Counted from the first letter of the stretch, positions 1-9,145 are shown. The stretch: 64,000 nucleotides of DNA from Fumia sp045121595 (GCA_045121595.1 JBGVGI010000101.1:42538-106537); one strand, 5' to 3'. The notes: generated by a model not told the origin, from the sequence alone. Numbers and translations are program-made.

Positions 1-1
1 T

Positions 2-475
2 CTCTGTGAAGAAGACAAACTCGACCTTGCAAAAGATATGATGAAGAAAGCAGAAGACAAGGGTGTTAAATTCTTGCTTCCTCTCGACAACAAAGCAGGT
101 GACGAGTACGCTCCCGACTGTAACACAGTTATGGTTGATTCCGACAACATTCCCGATGGTTATATGGGTCTTGATATCGGTCCTAAATCTCAGGAACTCT
201 TTGCTAATGCTATCAAAGGCGCAGGCACAGTAGTATGGAACGGCCCCATGGGTGTTTCTGAATGGGAAAACTTCGCTGCAGGTACAATTGCAGTAGCAAA
301 AGCTGTTGCTGACAGCGGTGCTATCTCCATCATCGGCGGTGGTGACTCCGCAGCAGCTGTTGAAAAGTTAGGCTTTGCTGACAAGATGACTCACATCTCC
401 ACAGGTGGCGGTGCTTCTCTCGAATTCTTGGAAGGCTTGGAACTTCCCGGTATCGCTTGCTTGCAGGATAAATAA
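2..475 (+). CDS. pgk: Phosphoglycerate kinase, C-terminal part (cut by window edge)
   Basis: C-terminal 157 residues of phosphoglycerate kinase, which transfers the acyl phosphate of 1,3-bisphosphoglycerate to ADP in the cytoplasm. Visible are the C-domain nucleotide-binding parts: a WNGPMGVSEWE stretch and the glycine-rich GGGDSAAAVEKLG and STGGGASLEFLEG motifs that close the family. The reading frame is open to the left edge, so the start lies outside the window. It is followed 59 bases later by tpiA and then gpmI, a standard Firmicutes glycolytic operon. Identity is certain; the N-domain cannot be judged. Confidence 0.97.
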   Translation, partial: LCEEDKLDLAKDMMKKAEDKGVKFLLPLDNKAGDEYAPDCNTVMVDSDNIPDGYMGLDIGPKSQELFANAIKGAGTVVWNGPMGVSEWENFAAGTIAVAKAVADSGAISIIGGGDSAAAVEKLGFADKMTHISTGGGASLEFLEGLELPGIACLQDK

Positions 476-485
476 TTAAAAATCA

Positions 486-511
486 TTCCGCCGCCGATAA
501 AGGCGGCGGAA
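486..511 (+). promoter_or_regulatory. Perfect hairpin between pgk and tpiA
   Basis: A perfect 10-bp inverted repeat (486-495 with 502-511, six-base loop) lies just upstream of the tpiA ribosome site AGGAGG at 521-526. It has no long T-run after it, so it is unlikely to be a strong terminator. I infer an mRNA-stability or processing element that could set different pgk and tpiA levels. Confidence 0.5.
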
Positions 512-534
512 GTTTTGTGTAGGAGGAAAATGAA

Positions 535-1305
535 ATGAATAAAAATTTACGTAAAGCAGTTATCGCAGGTAACTGGAAAATGAACAAAACACGTCCCGAA
601 GCAAAAGCTTTGATCGAAGAACTCAAACCTTTGGTAGCAAATGCTACATGTGACGTTGTTGCTTGTGTACCTTTTACAAACCTCGAAACAGCTCTTGATG
701 CTGCAAAAGGCTCCAACATCAAAATCGGTGCTCAGAACTGCCATTTTGAAAAATCAGGTGCTTTCACAGGTGAAATTTCCGCTGATATGCTCAAGGAAAT
801 GGGCGTTGAATACGTTGTAATCGGTCACTCCGAAAGAAGACAGTACTTCGGTGAAACAGACGTTACAGTTAACAAACGTACAAAAGCTGCTCTCGCTGCA
901 GGTCTTACAGTAATTCTCTGCGTTGGCGAAATGCTCGAAGACCGTGAAAACGGCATCACTGAAGAACTCGTTGCTCTTCAGACAAAAATCGCTCTTAAAG
1001 ACGTTTCCAAAGACGAACTTAAAAACGTTATCATCGCTTACGAACCCGTTTGGGCTATCGGTACAGGTAAAACTGCTACTGCTGACCAGGCTAACGAAGT
1101 TTGCGAAGTTATCCGTAACGTAATTGCAAAAATCTACGACAAGGCTGCAGCTGACGCTATCACAATCCAGTACGGCGGTTCTATGAACGCTGGTAACGCT
1201 GCAGAACTTCTTGCAAAACCCGACGTAGACGGTGGTCTTATCGGTGGTGCTTCTCTTAAAGCTCCCGACTTTGCAGTTATCGTAGACGCTGCAACAAAAG
1301 GTTAA
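535..1305 (+). CDS. tpiA: Triosephosphate isomerase
   Basis: 256-residue triosephosphate isomerase, interconverting dihydroxyacetone phosphate and glyceraldehyde 3-phosphate. The catalytic set is visible: N13 and K15 in GNWKMN, H98 in GHSERR and E170 in AYEPVWAIGTG, with the phosphate-binding QYGGSMN and GGLIGGASL segments near the C-terminus. Length is normal for the family. The start is supported by AGGAGG nine bases upstream. It lies 59 bases after pgk and 12 bases before gpmI, so the three are very likely cotranscribed. Confidence 0.98.
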   Translation: MNKNLRKAVIAGNWKMNKTRPEAKALIEELKPLVANATCDVVACVPFTNLETALDAAKGSNIKIGAQNCHFEKSGAFTGEISADMLKEMGVEYVVIGHSERRQYFGETDVTVNKRTKAALAAGLTVILCVGEMLEDRENGITEELVALQTKIALKDVSKDELKNVIIAYEPVWAIGTGKTATADQANEVCEVIRNVIAKIYDKAAADAITIQYGGSMNAGNAAELLAKPDVDGGLIGGASLKAPDFAVIVDAATKG

Positions 1306-1317
1306 GAGGTAGTTATT

Positions 1318-2835
1318 ATGGCTAAAAAACCTGTTGCACTTTTAATTTTAGATGGCTTTGGCAAAAATGACTCCGATTACGGCAACGCAATCGCTCAGGC
1401 CAATACCCCTAACCTTGATAAACTTATGGCTGAGTGCCCCAATACTCTTATCGGTGCAAGTGGTCTTGACGTTGGTTTGCCCGACGGACAGATGGGTAAC
1501 TCCGAAGTAGGTCATACAAATATCGGTGCAGGCCGTGTTGTATATCAGGAACTTGTGCGTATTACAAAATCCTTTGAATCCGAAGATGCTCTTAACAACG
1601 AAGCTTTTATTGCAGCTATTGAAAACTGCAAAAAGAATAACTCCGCTTTGCATCTTATGGGACTTCTTTCAAACGGTGGTGTACACAGTCATCAGGAACA
1701 CCTTTACGGACTCCTTAAAATGGCTAAAAAGCTCGGTGTGAACGAAGTTTACATCCACGCTTTCCTTGACGGCCGTGACGTTCCCCCTTCCTCAGGTGCT
1801 GATTTTATGAAAGAACTCGTTGAGGAAGCTTCAAAAATCGGTGTTGGTAAAGTGGCTTCCGTTATGGGAAGATTTTATGCTATGGACCGTGACAATGCAT
1901 GGGACCGTGTTGAAAAAGCTTATGCCGCTATGGTTTACGGTGAAGGCAACAAGGCTTCCTGCCCTGTTAAAGCTATTGAAGATTCCTACAAAGCAGAAGT
2001 TACCGATGAATTCGTAGTACCTACTGTAATTGAAAATACAAAACGTATTTCCGCAAACGACAGCGTTATCTTCTTTAACTTCCGCCCTGACCGCGCAAGA
2101 CAGATTACAAGAAGCTACGTTGATGCTGAGTTTAAGGGATTTGAACGTAAAAATGGTTTCTTCCCCCTTACTTTCGTTTGTATGACACAGTACGATGCTA
2201 CAATGCCTAACGTACTCGTTGCATATTCTCCCAAAGAACTTACAATGACTTTCGGTGAATACGTAAGCCTTAAAGGTCTTACACAGCTTCGAATTGCTGA
2301 AACACAGAAATATGCTCACGTTACTTTCTTCTTTAACGGCGGTGAGGAAAAAACTTTCCCCGGTGAAGACAGAATTCTGGTTCCTTCTCCCAACGTTGAA
2401 ACCTTTGACTTAAAGCCTGAAATGAGCGCTTATGAGGTTACAGACAAGGTTGTAGAAGCAATCAATGCTGATAAATACGACGTAATTATCTTAAACTGGG
2501 CAAACTGTGATATGGTAGGTCATACAGGCTTTATGGATGCTGCAAAAGCTGCAGTTGAAGCAGTTGATGCTTGTGTTGGAAAAACTGTTGAAGCTATCAA
2601 GGCAAAAGGCGGTGTTGCACTTATCACTGCTGACCACGGTAACGCTGAAAAGATGTACGAGCCCGATGGTTCACCTTTTACGGCGCACACCGTATTCCCC
2701 GTTCCTTTGATTGTTGCAGGATATGACTGTGAGCTTAAAGAAGGCGGCAGACTCGCCGACTTGGCTCCCACGATGCTTGAACTCTTAGAACTTCCCAAAC
2801 CTGAGGAAATGGACGGAGAAAGCTTAATTAAATAA
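1318..2835 (+). CDS. gpmI: 2,3-bisphosphoglycerate-independent phosphoglycerate mutase
   Basis: 505-residue cofactor-independent phosphoglycerate mutase of the alkaline-phosphatase superfamily, converting 3-phosphoglycerate to 2-phosphoglycerate with two Mn ions. Visible are the metal aspartate in LDGFG (D12), the phosphorylated serine S62 in GNSEVGHTNIG, and the C-terminal metal motifs NWANCDMVGHTG, TADHGNAE and TAHTVFPVP. Length matches the family (about 510). It begins 12 bases after tpiA and is followed immediately by a strong terminator, making it the last gene of the pgk-tpiA-gpmI operon. Confidence 0.98.
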   Translation: MAKKPVALLILDGFGKNDSDYGNAIAQANTPNLDKLMAECPNTLIGASGLDVGLPDGQMGNSEVGHTNIGAGRVVYQELVRITKSFESEDALNNEAFIAAIENCKKNNSALHLMGLLSNGGVHSHQEHLYGLLKMAKKLGVNEVYIHAFLDGRDVPPSSGADFMKELVEEASKIGVGKVASVMGRFYAMDRDNAWDRVEKAYAAMVYGEGNKASCPVKAIEDSYKAEVTDEFVVPTVIENTKRISANDSVIFFNFRPDRARQITRSYVDAEFKGFERKNGFFPLTFVCMTQYDATMPNVLVAYSPKELTMTFGEYVSLKGLTQLRIAETQKYAHVTFFFNGGEEKTFPGEDRILVPSPNVETFDLKPEMSAYEVTDKVVEAINADKYDVIILNWANCDMVGHTGFMDAAKAAVEAVDACVGKTVEAIKAKGGVALITADHGNAEKMYEPDGSPFTAHTVFPVPLIVAGYDCELKEGGRLADLAPTMLELLELPKPEEMDGESLIK

Positions 2836-2836
2836 C

Positions 2837-2872
2837 AAAAAACCCGTTGTCGAAAGACAACGGGTTTTTTTA
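2837..2872 (+). terminator. Bidirectional intrinsic terminator after gpmI
   Basis: Stem AAACCCGTTGTC / GACAACGGGTTT with a GAAA tetraloop, an A-run on the left and a T-run on the right. It can end both the glycolytic operon from the left and the ferredoxin transcript from the right. Confidence 0.93.
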
Positions 2873-2881
2873 TGCTTTGAA

Positions 2882-3052
2882 TTATTCAGCGTCGGGAGCA
2901 CCAACAGGACAAACGCCTGCACAAGCACCACATTCGATGCACTGATCAGCATCGATAACGTATTTGTCATCACCTGCAGAGATACAGGAAACAGGACATT
3001 CAGATTCGCAAGCACCACAAGAGATGCATTCATCACTAATTACGTATGCCAT
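2882..3052 (-). CDS. 2[4Fe-4S] ferredoxin
   Basis: 56-residue clostridial-type ferredoxin, a soluble low-potential electron carrier. Two CxxCxxCxxxCP clusters are visible: C9, C12, C15, C19-P20 and C38, C41, C44, C48-P49, each set donating three cysteines to one cubane and one to the other. The start ATG at 3052 follows AGGAGG at 3065-3070. The gene is monocistronic, with its own promoter (3087-3114) and the shared terminator at 2837-2872. Such ferredoxins serve pyruvate:ferredoxin oxidoreductase and hydrogenases in anaerobes; the partner here is not shown. Confidence 0.96.
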   Translation of the reverse strand: MAYVISDECISCGACESECPVSCISAGDDKYVIDADQCIECGACAGVCPVGAPDAE

Positions 3053-3086
3053 ATCGGATTTACACCTCCTTCAAGTTACTGTTATT

Positions 3087-3114
3087 ATTCTAACATATTT
3101 TTGTTAAAATGCAA
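3087..3114 (-). promoter_or_regulatory. Sigma-A type promoter of the ferredoxin gene
   Basis: On the minus strand TTGCAT (3114-3109) and TAGAAT (3092-3087) are separated by 16 bases, about 35 bases upstream of the ferredoxin start. Confidence 0.6.
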
Positions 3115-3130
3115 GTGTTTTTTGAAAAAA

Positions 3131-4000
3131 TTATTCTTTTTCTAAGTTTTTTAGTTCCTGAAGCTCGGATTTTTCTACTCTTATAGTAGAATCTTTGATA
3201 ATTTTTACTTCATCTCTGGTGCAGACTTTGGGAGCTGCATCAGGTTTGTTCTGAAGCGATACCTTCAAAACACCTGTGAGAAGATTAACGTCAACCACAG
3301 TTCCTGTTCCTTCATCCGTCTGTACCAAAGCACCGTTTTTAGGTGTGATTTTAAGCAGAGATTCGTAAGCATCCTGCTCGTATTTCAGGCAACACATAAG
3401 TCTTCCGCAAGTACCCGAAATCTTTGTGGGATTTAAAGAAAGTCCCTGTTCTTTTGCCATTTTTATTGAAACGGGTTGGAAATCGCCTAAGAAAGAATTG
3501 CAACAGAAAGGTCTTCCACAGATACCAAGACCGCCGAGCATTTTGGATTCGTCACGAACACCGATCTGTCTTAGCTCAATTCGTGTACGGAAAACGGATG
3601 CCAAGTCTTTAACGAGCTCCCTGAAGTCAACTCTGCCGTCGGCAGTGAAGTAAAAGAGGATTTTATTCCCGTCAAAGGTGTACTCAACGTCAACGAGATT
3701 CATCTGGAGACCGTGACTTGCGATTTTTTCTTCACAGGTTTTAAATGCTTCTTTTTCTTTCACGCGGTTTTCTTCCACCTGAAGCATATCTTTTTCAGTT
3801 GCGATACGCACGACGGGTTTTAACGGCGAGATAATTTCGTTTTCGTCAACCATACGGTTGGGGATAACGACGTCACCACACTCAAGTCCACGTGCAGTTT
3901 CAACGATAACCTTGTCGGATTGTGTTATTTTCTTTCCGTTTGGAGAAAAGTAATAGGTTTTTCCGTTGTTTTTAAAACGGACACCGATGATTTCAATCAT
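3131..4000 (-). CDS. ricT: RicT/YaaT-type PSP1-domain protein
   Basis: 289-residue PSP1-domain protein of the YaaT/RicT family. In Bacillus, RicT works with RicA and RicF in an Fe-S-containing complex that assists RNase Y-dependent mRNA maturation and affects sporulation and biofilm control. The diagnostic conserved cysteines are visible: C161, C166, C167 (ICGRPFCC) and C198, C203, C204 (CGRLMCC). It follows holB by 23 bases on the same strand, as in the Bacillus yaaQ-yaaR-holB-yaaT order; yaaR is absent. No ricA or ricF is visible here. Family assignment is firm, the physiological role inferred. Confidence 0.93.
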   Translation of the reverse strand: MIEIIGVRFKNNGKTYYFSPNGKKITQSDKVIVETARGLECGDVVIPNRMVDENEIISPLKPVVRIATEKDMLQVEENRVKEKEAFKTCEEKIASHGLQMNLVDVEYTFDGNKILFYFTADGRVDFRELVKDLASVFRTRIELRQIGVRDESKMLGGLGICGRPFCCNSFLGDFQPVSIKMAKEQGLSLNPTKISGTCGRLMCCLKYEQDAYESLLKITPKNGALVQTDEGTGTVVDVNLLTGVLKVSLQNKPDAAPKVCTRDEVKIIKDSTIRVEKSELQELKNLEKE

Positions 4001-4023
4001 AAAATATATTGCCTTTCTTTTAG

Positions 4024-4959
4024 TTATTCCATAATGGATTTAAGACTTGCCGAGAATACACTCTGGATAAGGCTTAAATTGCCGTTTGCCATAATTTTAA
4101 AACGGGTTTCGTCAATAAGTGTATGGATTTTCACCGCTCTTAACGGGCTTATATCACGGGAGAGTTCGTCGCGTGAAAAAGCAACCCCTGACATAATTAT
4201 ATCAAGGTCTGAGAGTAAAAGCAAGAACCCTTCCTTGTCACCGTCAAAAGAACTCAGTGCTTCAAGGATGCTGAATTCACTTTCGGTTACAAGACTTTCA
4301 GCTAAAGCTTTCGCTTTTGAAAATCTTTCTCTGCATTTTTCGTCTTCGAGATAATTTATAGCTCTTCCGATATTTCCGTTTCCGTAATAAAGTGCATCAA
4401 AAAGCACGGGATTATCTTTAAAACGGTTGGTAAGAAAGCTTTTTGCATCGTCTTCGGAAACTTCGTGAGTTTCAAGACAGATACATCTTGAAGCGATGGT
4501 TTCGGGAAGCCTTGAAATATTGTTGCAGGTAAGGATGAAAACGATATGTGCAGGAGGTTCTTCAAGTACTTTTAAAAGAGCGTTTGCGGCGGATAAATTC
4601 ATATCCTCACTGTCTTCAATAATGACAACGCGGTATTTTGATTCATTTGGGCGAATGTACGCCTGCTCTCTTATAAAGCGGATTTTGTCAACTGAAATGC
4701 CCTGTTTACCTTCATCTTTTTTTACAATTTCAAGGTCGGGGTGGATACCTTTGTCAAGCTTCATACAGGAAACACAGGTACCGCATGGGGCATTTTCATT
4801 TTCGCAGAGGATAGCTTTTGCAAGTTCAAGGGCAATAGTTTTCTTGCCCGTTCCTCTTTCACCGCTTAAAAGATAAGCATGGTTAAAACTCCCGCACGCA
4901 ATATTGTTATTTAATATCTGCAGAGTGCGGAAGTTACCCTTAATATTTTCAAACGCCAT
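4024..4959 (-). CDS. holB: DNA polymerase III delta-prime subunit
   Basis: 311-residue clamp-loader subunit of the AAA+ family. It has a P-loop GERGTGKKT (33-41), four zinc-ligand cysteines C52, C59, C62 and C65, and a TIASRC motif matching the arginine-finger/SRC motif of clamp loaders. Length is typical for Firmicutes HolB. The start ATG at 4959 overlaps the last base of darA, indicating translational coupling, and ricT follows. The darA-holB-ricT order is conserved across Firmicutes and supports the call. Confidence 0.94.
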   Translation of the reverse strand: MAFENIKGNFRTLQILNNNIACGSFNHAYLLSGERGTGKKTIALELAKAILCENENAPCGTCVSCMKLDKGIHPDLEIVKKDEGKQGISVDKIRFIREQAYIRPNESKYRVVIIEDSEDMNLSAANALLKVLEEPPAHIVFILTCNNISRLPETIASRCICLETHEVSEDDAKSFLTNRFKDNPVLFDALYYGNGNIGRAINYLEDEKCRERFSKAKALAESLVTESEFSILEALSSFDGDKEGFLLLLSDLDIIMSGVAFSRDELSRDISPLRAVKIHTLIDETRFKIMANGNLSLIQSVFSASLKSIME

Positions 4960-5282
4960 CAGATTTTTTCAAAGCGCTCTACGTCGGTTACGATGATTGT
5001 AGCGCCACCTACTGTAACTTCAACGGGGAAAGGTGTATAACCCTGCATTCCGCTGTAAGCTGTTGTGGAAACCATCTGTTTGCGTTTTTTGGAATGTTCG
5101 GAAATAATTGCGATTGCGCGGTCTACGTTTTCATCTTCGGTACAAATGAGGAAGGTAGTGTTACCTGCTCTCAAAAATCCGCCTGTAGAAGCGAGTTTTG
5201 TAGCAAAAAAGCCATCCTTCATAAGCATCTCAGAAACTTTGTAACTGTCATCACTGCTGACGATTGCATAAATAAGTTTCAT
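4959..5282 (-). CDS. darA: Cyclic-di-AMP receptor DarA/PstA (YaaQ family)
   Basis: 107-residue PII-like protein of the YaaQ/DarA/PstA family, which binds cyclic di-AMP as a trimer; the downstream target is not settled in the family. The sequence begins MKLIYAIVSSDDSYKVSEML and carries the conserved TKLASTGGFLRAGNTTFL segment that lines the ligand pocket, plus the extended loop with the PFPVEVTVGGATIIV strand. Length equals the family (about 109). It overlaps holB by one base and keeps the classical yaaQ-holB linkage. Confidence 0.93.
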   Translation of the reverse strand: MKLIYAIVSSDDSYKVSEMLMKDGFFATKLASTGGFLRAGNTTFLICTEDENVDRAIAIISEHSKKRKQMVSTTAYSGMQGYTPFPVEVTVGGATIIVTDVERFEKI

Positions 5283-5325
5283 AAAAATATACCTGACCTT
5301 TCTTGAAAAATTTTTATTTCCAATT

Positions 5326-6660
5326 TCATTTTACCACTTTTATTGAAAAAATGCCACTGTTTTTAAGAAGTTTTTTTTCATTTTCGCCGATTTTTTCTCC
5401 TGCGACTACAATCGGGATACCGGGAGGGCAGGTGATTTTGTTTTCTGCGGCGATTTTTCCCGTTGCTTTTTCTACATCTTCAAAGTATGACGGGGAAAAT
5501 CTTGCTTCTCTTATTGTGCATACTTTTTCGGGAATTGAATCAAATTCAGGGTAGGGGATAGCTTCTTTCACGGGAAGTTTCAAAGCCGAAACGATTTTTT
5601 CAAAATCCTCGTCGGGATTAAAAGGAGAGGGCATCAAAACTACCTTTCCGCCACCTGAATACTCGGGTTCTATGTTGTTTTGACGTAAAATTTCCGAGAT
5701 TTCATCATCGGTATAGCCAAAATTCTGACAGTCGATTGTAATTTTTGTTATATCTGTTTTTCTGTCAAGGAGTGTGACACCGTTTTCTCTTAAAAGCTTT
5801 TCGGTTTTATAAACTTTTTCCTCCAAAGCCATAAAATCCGTTTTTGCACGGGTTTTAAGATAGGTGTTGCAGACGTCAAGTGACGCCATAATGAGGTATG
5901 AAGGACTCGTCGAACCGAAAAGTGCCATCTTCCCCTTGATTTCTGCTTTGGTGATATCAAGATTTGAATGAATATAACTGCCACCCGTGAGTACGGGGAG
6001 AGTTTTGTGGGGACTGTCACAACAGATATCGGCGCCTAAGGTGATGGGGTGGATATCGTCCCTGCAAAATTTAAGGTGGGTGCCGTGGGCGTTGTCCACC
6101 ATTAAAATTGCACCGTGTTTATGTACGGTTTCGGCAATTTTTTTAACGTCGGCAATTACGCCGTAATAATCGGGAGTAGTGATATAAACTACCTTGATAT
6201 CGGGATTATCCGAAAGATTTTTATCGATTTCTTCAGCGGTGACGGGTAAGCAAAGACCCGTTTTTTTATCATATTCGGGGAAAATCCACAAAGGCTCAAC
6301 ACCTGTAAGTGCACAGGCGTTAACAAAGGCAATATGACTGTTTCTGACAGCTAAAATGCGTTTTGTAAAATCCGAAGCTATCGCTACCATGGCTAAAATC
6401 GACAGAGTAGAACCACCTGCCGAAAAGCAGGTATTCTTTACCCCGAAAATTTCAGCGGTGATTTTTTCGGACTCACCGATTACTCCGTCTGCCTCAAAAA
6501 GTGCATCAGCGCCCTTAATCTCGGTAATATCAAAGGGAATAACACTTTTGAATTCATCGGGGTAAATATCCCCGTTTCCTTTATGCCCGGGCATATGAAG
6601 TCTTTTAACGTTTTTATCTTTATAGCTTTTTATAAAAGAATAAAGCGGAGAAAATTCCAT
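5326..6660 (-). CDS. Orn/Lys/Arg decarboxylase family protein (YaaO-like)
   Basis: PLP-dependent decarboxylase of fold type I, about 444 residues from the chosen ATG at 6660. Visible are HMPGHKG (22-28), the cofactor-binding D189-N-A-H192, and the Schiff-base lysine K219 in DSPHKT. A small C-terminal domain follows. It resembles Bacillus YaaO, which also lies beside yaaQ and holB, with tmk normally between; tmk is missing here. The substrate (arginine, lysine or ornithine) cannot be told. An upstream in-frame start at 6714 would overlap corA and lacks a ribosome site, whereas AAAGGA precedes 6660. Confidence 0.88.
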   Translation of the reverse strand: MEFSPLYSFIKSYKDKNVKRLHMPGHKGNGDIYPDEFKSVIPFDITEIKGADALFEADGVIGESEKITAEIFGVKNTCFSAGGSTLSILAMVAIASDFTKRILAVRNSHIAFVNACALTGVEPLWIFPEYDKKTGLCLPVTAEEIDKNLSDNPDIKVVYITTPDYYGVIADVKKIAETVHKHGAILMVDNAHGTHLKFCRDDIHPITLGADICCDSPHKTLPVLTGGSYIHSNLDITKAEIKGKMALFGSTSPSYLIMASLDVCNTYLKTRAKTDFMALEEKVYKTEKLLRENGVTLLDRKTDITKITIDCQNFGYTDDEISEILRQNNIEPEYSGGGKVVLMPSPFNPDEDFEKIVSALKLPVKEAIPYPEFDSIPEKVCTIREARFSPSYFEDVEKATGKIAAENKITCPPGIPIVVAGEKIGENEKKLLKNSGIFSIKVVK

Positions 6661-6710
6661 ACAAATATTCCTTTCGTAAAAGAAAAACAGCGGGTAAGTA
6701 CCCGCCGTAA

Positions 6711-7637
6711 TCATTTAAACATCTTAAATTTGATAAGAATTCCGAGTGCTCCCAGTGCTATAACAAGTGAAAGCAGAGTGGGGAACCATATCTGTGGCAA
6801 CGGCAGAGGAACGTTCATACCGTAATAACTGAACACCATCGTAGGGATAGCCATTAAAATTGTGATAGCAGTCAGTACCTTCATAACACCGTTAAGATTG
6901 TTATTGATAATGGAAGCGAGTGTATCCATTGTACTTGAAAGAATGTTGGAGTATACGCCTGACATCTCAATCGCCTGATTGAATTCAATAAGCGTATCCT
7001 GTAATAAATCCTCGTCTTCTTCGTAGAGTGGGATAATTCGTCCACGGGTTAATTTTTTAAGTGTAGTTTCGTTTGAACGAAGGGAAGTTGAGAAGTAAAC
7101 GAGTGATTTTTTAAGTCCTAAAAGCTGTATTAAAGCTTCGTTTTTGGTGGAATCTGTGAACTGATTTTCCATCTGCGAGGAAAGACGTTCAATTTGTTTG
7201 AGGTAAAGCAAGAATCGCTGAGCAATTCTTAAAAGTAACGTTAAAAGAAAACGGGTACGGTATTTGGTTTCAACGTTTTTAACAAAACCTTCAACCACTT
7301 CGTCAATGATTGCCGTTCTTCTGGAACTGATGGTCACAAAATACTTCGGAGTGACGATGATACCCAGAGGAATGGTGATATATGTTATAGTTGCCTCTTC
7401 ATCCTCTACTCTGTAAGGAACGTCGACTACGACGAAGGTCTGGTCATCTTCCTTTTCAACACGGGAAGCTTCTTCTTCGTCGAGGGAAGCGCTTACAAAA
7501 CCTGCATCCAGGCAAAGCTTTCCTGTGAGGTATTCGATTTCTTCACGGGTGGGGTTTATTACACTTACCCAGCAACCGTCTTCTTCTTCAGGCAACAAAA
7601 TAAGTTTATTCTCAACTGTTTTGTAAAAATTGAGCAT
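6711..7637 (-). CDS. corA: CorA family divalent-cation transporter
   Basis: 308-residue CorA/MIT family channel for Mg2+ (or Co2+/Ni2+) uptake in the cytoplasmic membrane. The long soluble N-terminal domain is followed by two C-terminal membrane segments, the first ending in the signature GMN (YYGMNVPLP) near residue 275 that forms the selectivity filter. Length matches the family. It starts 11 bases after the sugar transferase gene and is followed by the decarboxylase gene, so the three probably share a transcript from the promoter at 9113-9141. Confidence 0.94.
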   Translation of the reverse strand: MLNFYKTVENKLILLPEEEDGCWVSVINPTREEIEYLTGKLCLDAGFVSASLDEEEASRVEKEDDQTFVVVDVPYRVEDEEATITYITIPLGIIVTPKYFVTISSRRTAIIDEVVEGFVKNVETKYRTRFLLTLLLRIAQRFLLYLKQIERLSSQMENQFTDSTKNEALIQLLGLKKSLVYFSTSLRSNETTLKKLTRGRIIPLYEEDEDLLQDTLIEFNQAIEMSGVYSNILSSTMDTLASIINNNLNGVMKVLTAITILMAIPTMVFSYYGMNVPLPLPQIWFPTLLSLVIALGALGILIKFKMFK

Positions 7638-7648
7638 AGCGTACCTCC

Positions 7649-9046
7649 TTACATTTCTTTGTTTACCTCTTCTTTTTCTTCTTTTATAAGGTCTATCGGG
7701 AATTCACCCTGAACACCTTCGGTACTGTCTGATTTGAAAAGAACTTTTGCCGTCTGCAACATAAGTTTTAAATCAAGCCAGATACTGTACTGTTCAATAT
7801 ACATAAGGTCAAGGATAAGTTTATCCTTGGGAGTTGTGTTGTATTTACCGAGAATCTGTGCAAGACCTGTAAGACCTGCTTTTACCTTGAGGCGGTATTT
7901 GAATTCGGGGAGAATTTCAACGTATTTTTCGGTGATTTCAACCTGCTCGGGTCTGGGACCTACGATACTCATTTCACCTTTTAAAATATTGATGAACTGA
8001 GGAAGCTCGTCAATACGGAGCTTTCTTAAAATATTACCGACTTTAGTTATACGTTTATCGCCTTCGGAAGCAAGGATTTTCTTGTTTTTATCGGCATCCA
8101 CTACCATTGTACGGAATTTTAAAACGTTAAATTCCTTTCCGTCTTTAGTAACACGGGGTTGTTTGAAAAATACGGGGCCACCGTCTTCGAGTTTGATGGC
8201 AAGAGCCTCGATAATCATAACGGGAGAAGCAATAATAAGTCCGATTCCCGAAATTATAATATCACAGGCACGTTTTATCATACTCTGTTCAAAGGTAAGA
8301 CCGCCGACGCGGGATTCAAATACAGTCACGTCGTCAACGAGAGTACGCACTGAATGTTTGATGATGATATCAGAAAGGTCAGGAGTAACAAAGGTTGTCT
8401 TGTTGTGACGGTAACAGAATTCCTGAAGCTTTCTTTTTTCAATATCGGAAAGAGAATAAAGGAAAATCATTGAGTTATGGAGAATAAGCTTTTCAAGATT
8501 TTCATCTTTTACGTTTACAACGGTATTGATTTTATACTGTTTTTTATATTTGTTGATTTTGGATATGAAGCTTTCAATACCTTCTTTTTCGCCGTAGATA
8601 ACTAAAACGTCCGCAGGGGGATTTATCACGAAATACCAGAAGTTACCGAGATAAGAGAAAAGATTTATTGCAATAACCTGCAAAATAATTATTCCGATTA
8701 ATGCAAAAAAGTCATGTAAAAAGTTTACATTCGGGAAGTTAATTCTCATAATACTAAGCTCAAAATAAGTAATAGCGTCGGTTATGAGGGTAGCAAGAAA
8801 AACGGAAGAAACGATATCTTTGGTTTTTCTTATACCGATGGCAAATCCACCGTAAATCTTTATAAGGCAGATTTCAGCAATTATGAAAGTTGTCATCGAA
8901 ATACCTGCAGTTCTTGAAAGTCTTAAAAGTTCAGGCTCCACAAGACCCATTAAACCGAAAAATATAAAGAAAAGTACTACGAAAAGCAAAGCTTTGAATG
9001 CAAGTAAAAAAGTGCGTTGTAATCTTTTAATAAAAGTTTTTATCAT
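7649..9046 (-). CDS. Undecaprenyl-phosphate sugar phosphotransferase (exopolysaccharide type)
   Basis: 465-residue polyprenyl glycosylphosphotransferase, the membrane enzyme that starts exopolysaccharide or capsule repeat synthesis by moving a sugar-1-phosphate onto undecaprenyl phosphate. Four to five N-terminal membrane segments (about 15-135) and a central CoA-binding-like region precede the catalytic bacterial sugar transferase domain (about 270-465). That domain shows KRACDIIISGIGLIIASPVM, the KFRTM motif, LRKLRIDELPQFINILKGEM and SIVGPRPE. The preceding glycosyltransferase gene suggests a small surface-polysaccharide locus. The sugar substrate is not predictable. Confidence 0.92.
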   Translation of the reverse strand: MIKTFIKRLQRTFLLAFKALLFVVLFFIFFGLMGLVEPELLRLSRTAGISMTTFIIAEICLIKIYGGFAIGIRKTKDIVSSVFLATLITDAITYFELSIMRINFPNVNFLHDFFALIGIIILQVIAINLFSYLGNFWYFVINPPADVLVIYGEKEGIESFISKINKYKKQYKINTVVNVKDENLEKLILHNSMIFLYSLSDIEKRKLQEFCYRHNKTTFVTPDLSDIIIKHSVRTLVDDVTVFESRVGGLTFEQSMIKRACDIIISGIGLIIASPVMIIEALAIKLEDGGPVFFKQPRVTKDGKEFNVLKFRTMVVDADKNKKILASEGDKRITKVGNILRKLRIDELPQFINILKGEMSIVGPRPEQVEITEKYVEILPEFKYRLKVKAGLTGLAQILGKYNTTPKDKLILDLMYIEQYSIWLDLKLMLQTAKVLFKSDSTEGVQGEFPIDLIKEEKEEVNKEM

Positions 9047-9112
9047 GAAAAGGTCCTCCCAGTTTGCGCCAAAAAATCTTAAAGAAGATGTGATAATTTT
9101 TAAACTTTGATT

Positions 9113-9141
9113 ATTATATCACATTTTCATCATATATGCAA
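9113..9141 (-). promoter_or_regulatory. Sigma-A type promoter of the sugar transferase operon
   Basis: Minus-strand TTGCAT (9141-9136) and TATAAT (9118-9113) with a 17-base spacer, about 65 bases upstream of the sugar transferase start. Confidence 0.65.
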
Positions 9142-9145
9142 GTTT

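Noticed and set aside
2824..3036. 70-codon open frame on the minus strand over the ferredoxin
   Set aside because: Another frame of the same strand encodes a textbook 2[4Fe-4S] ferredoxin with ribosome site; this frame runs through the terminator.
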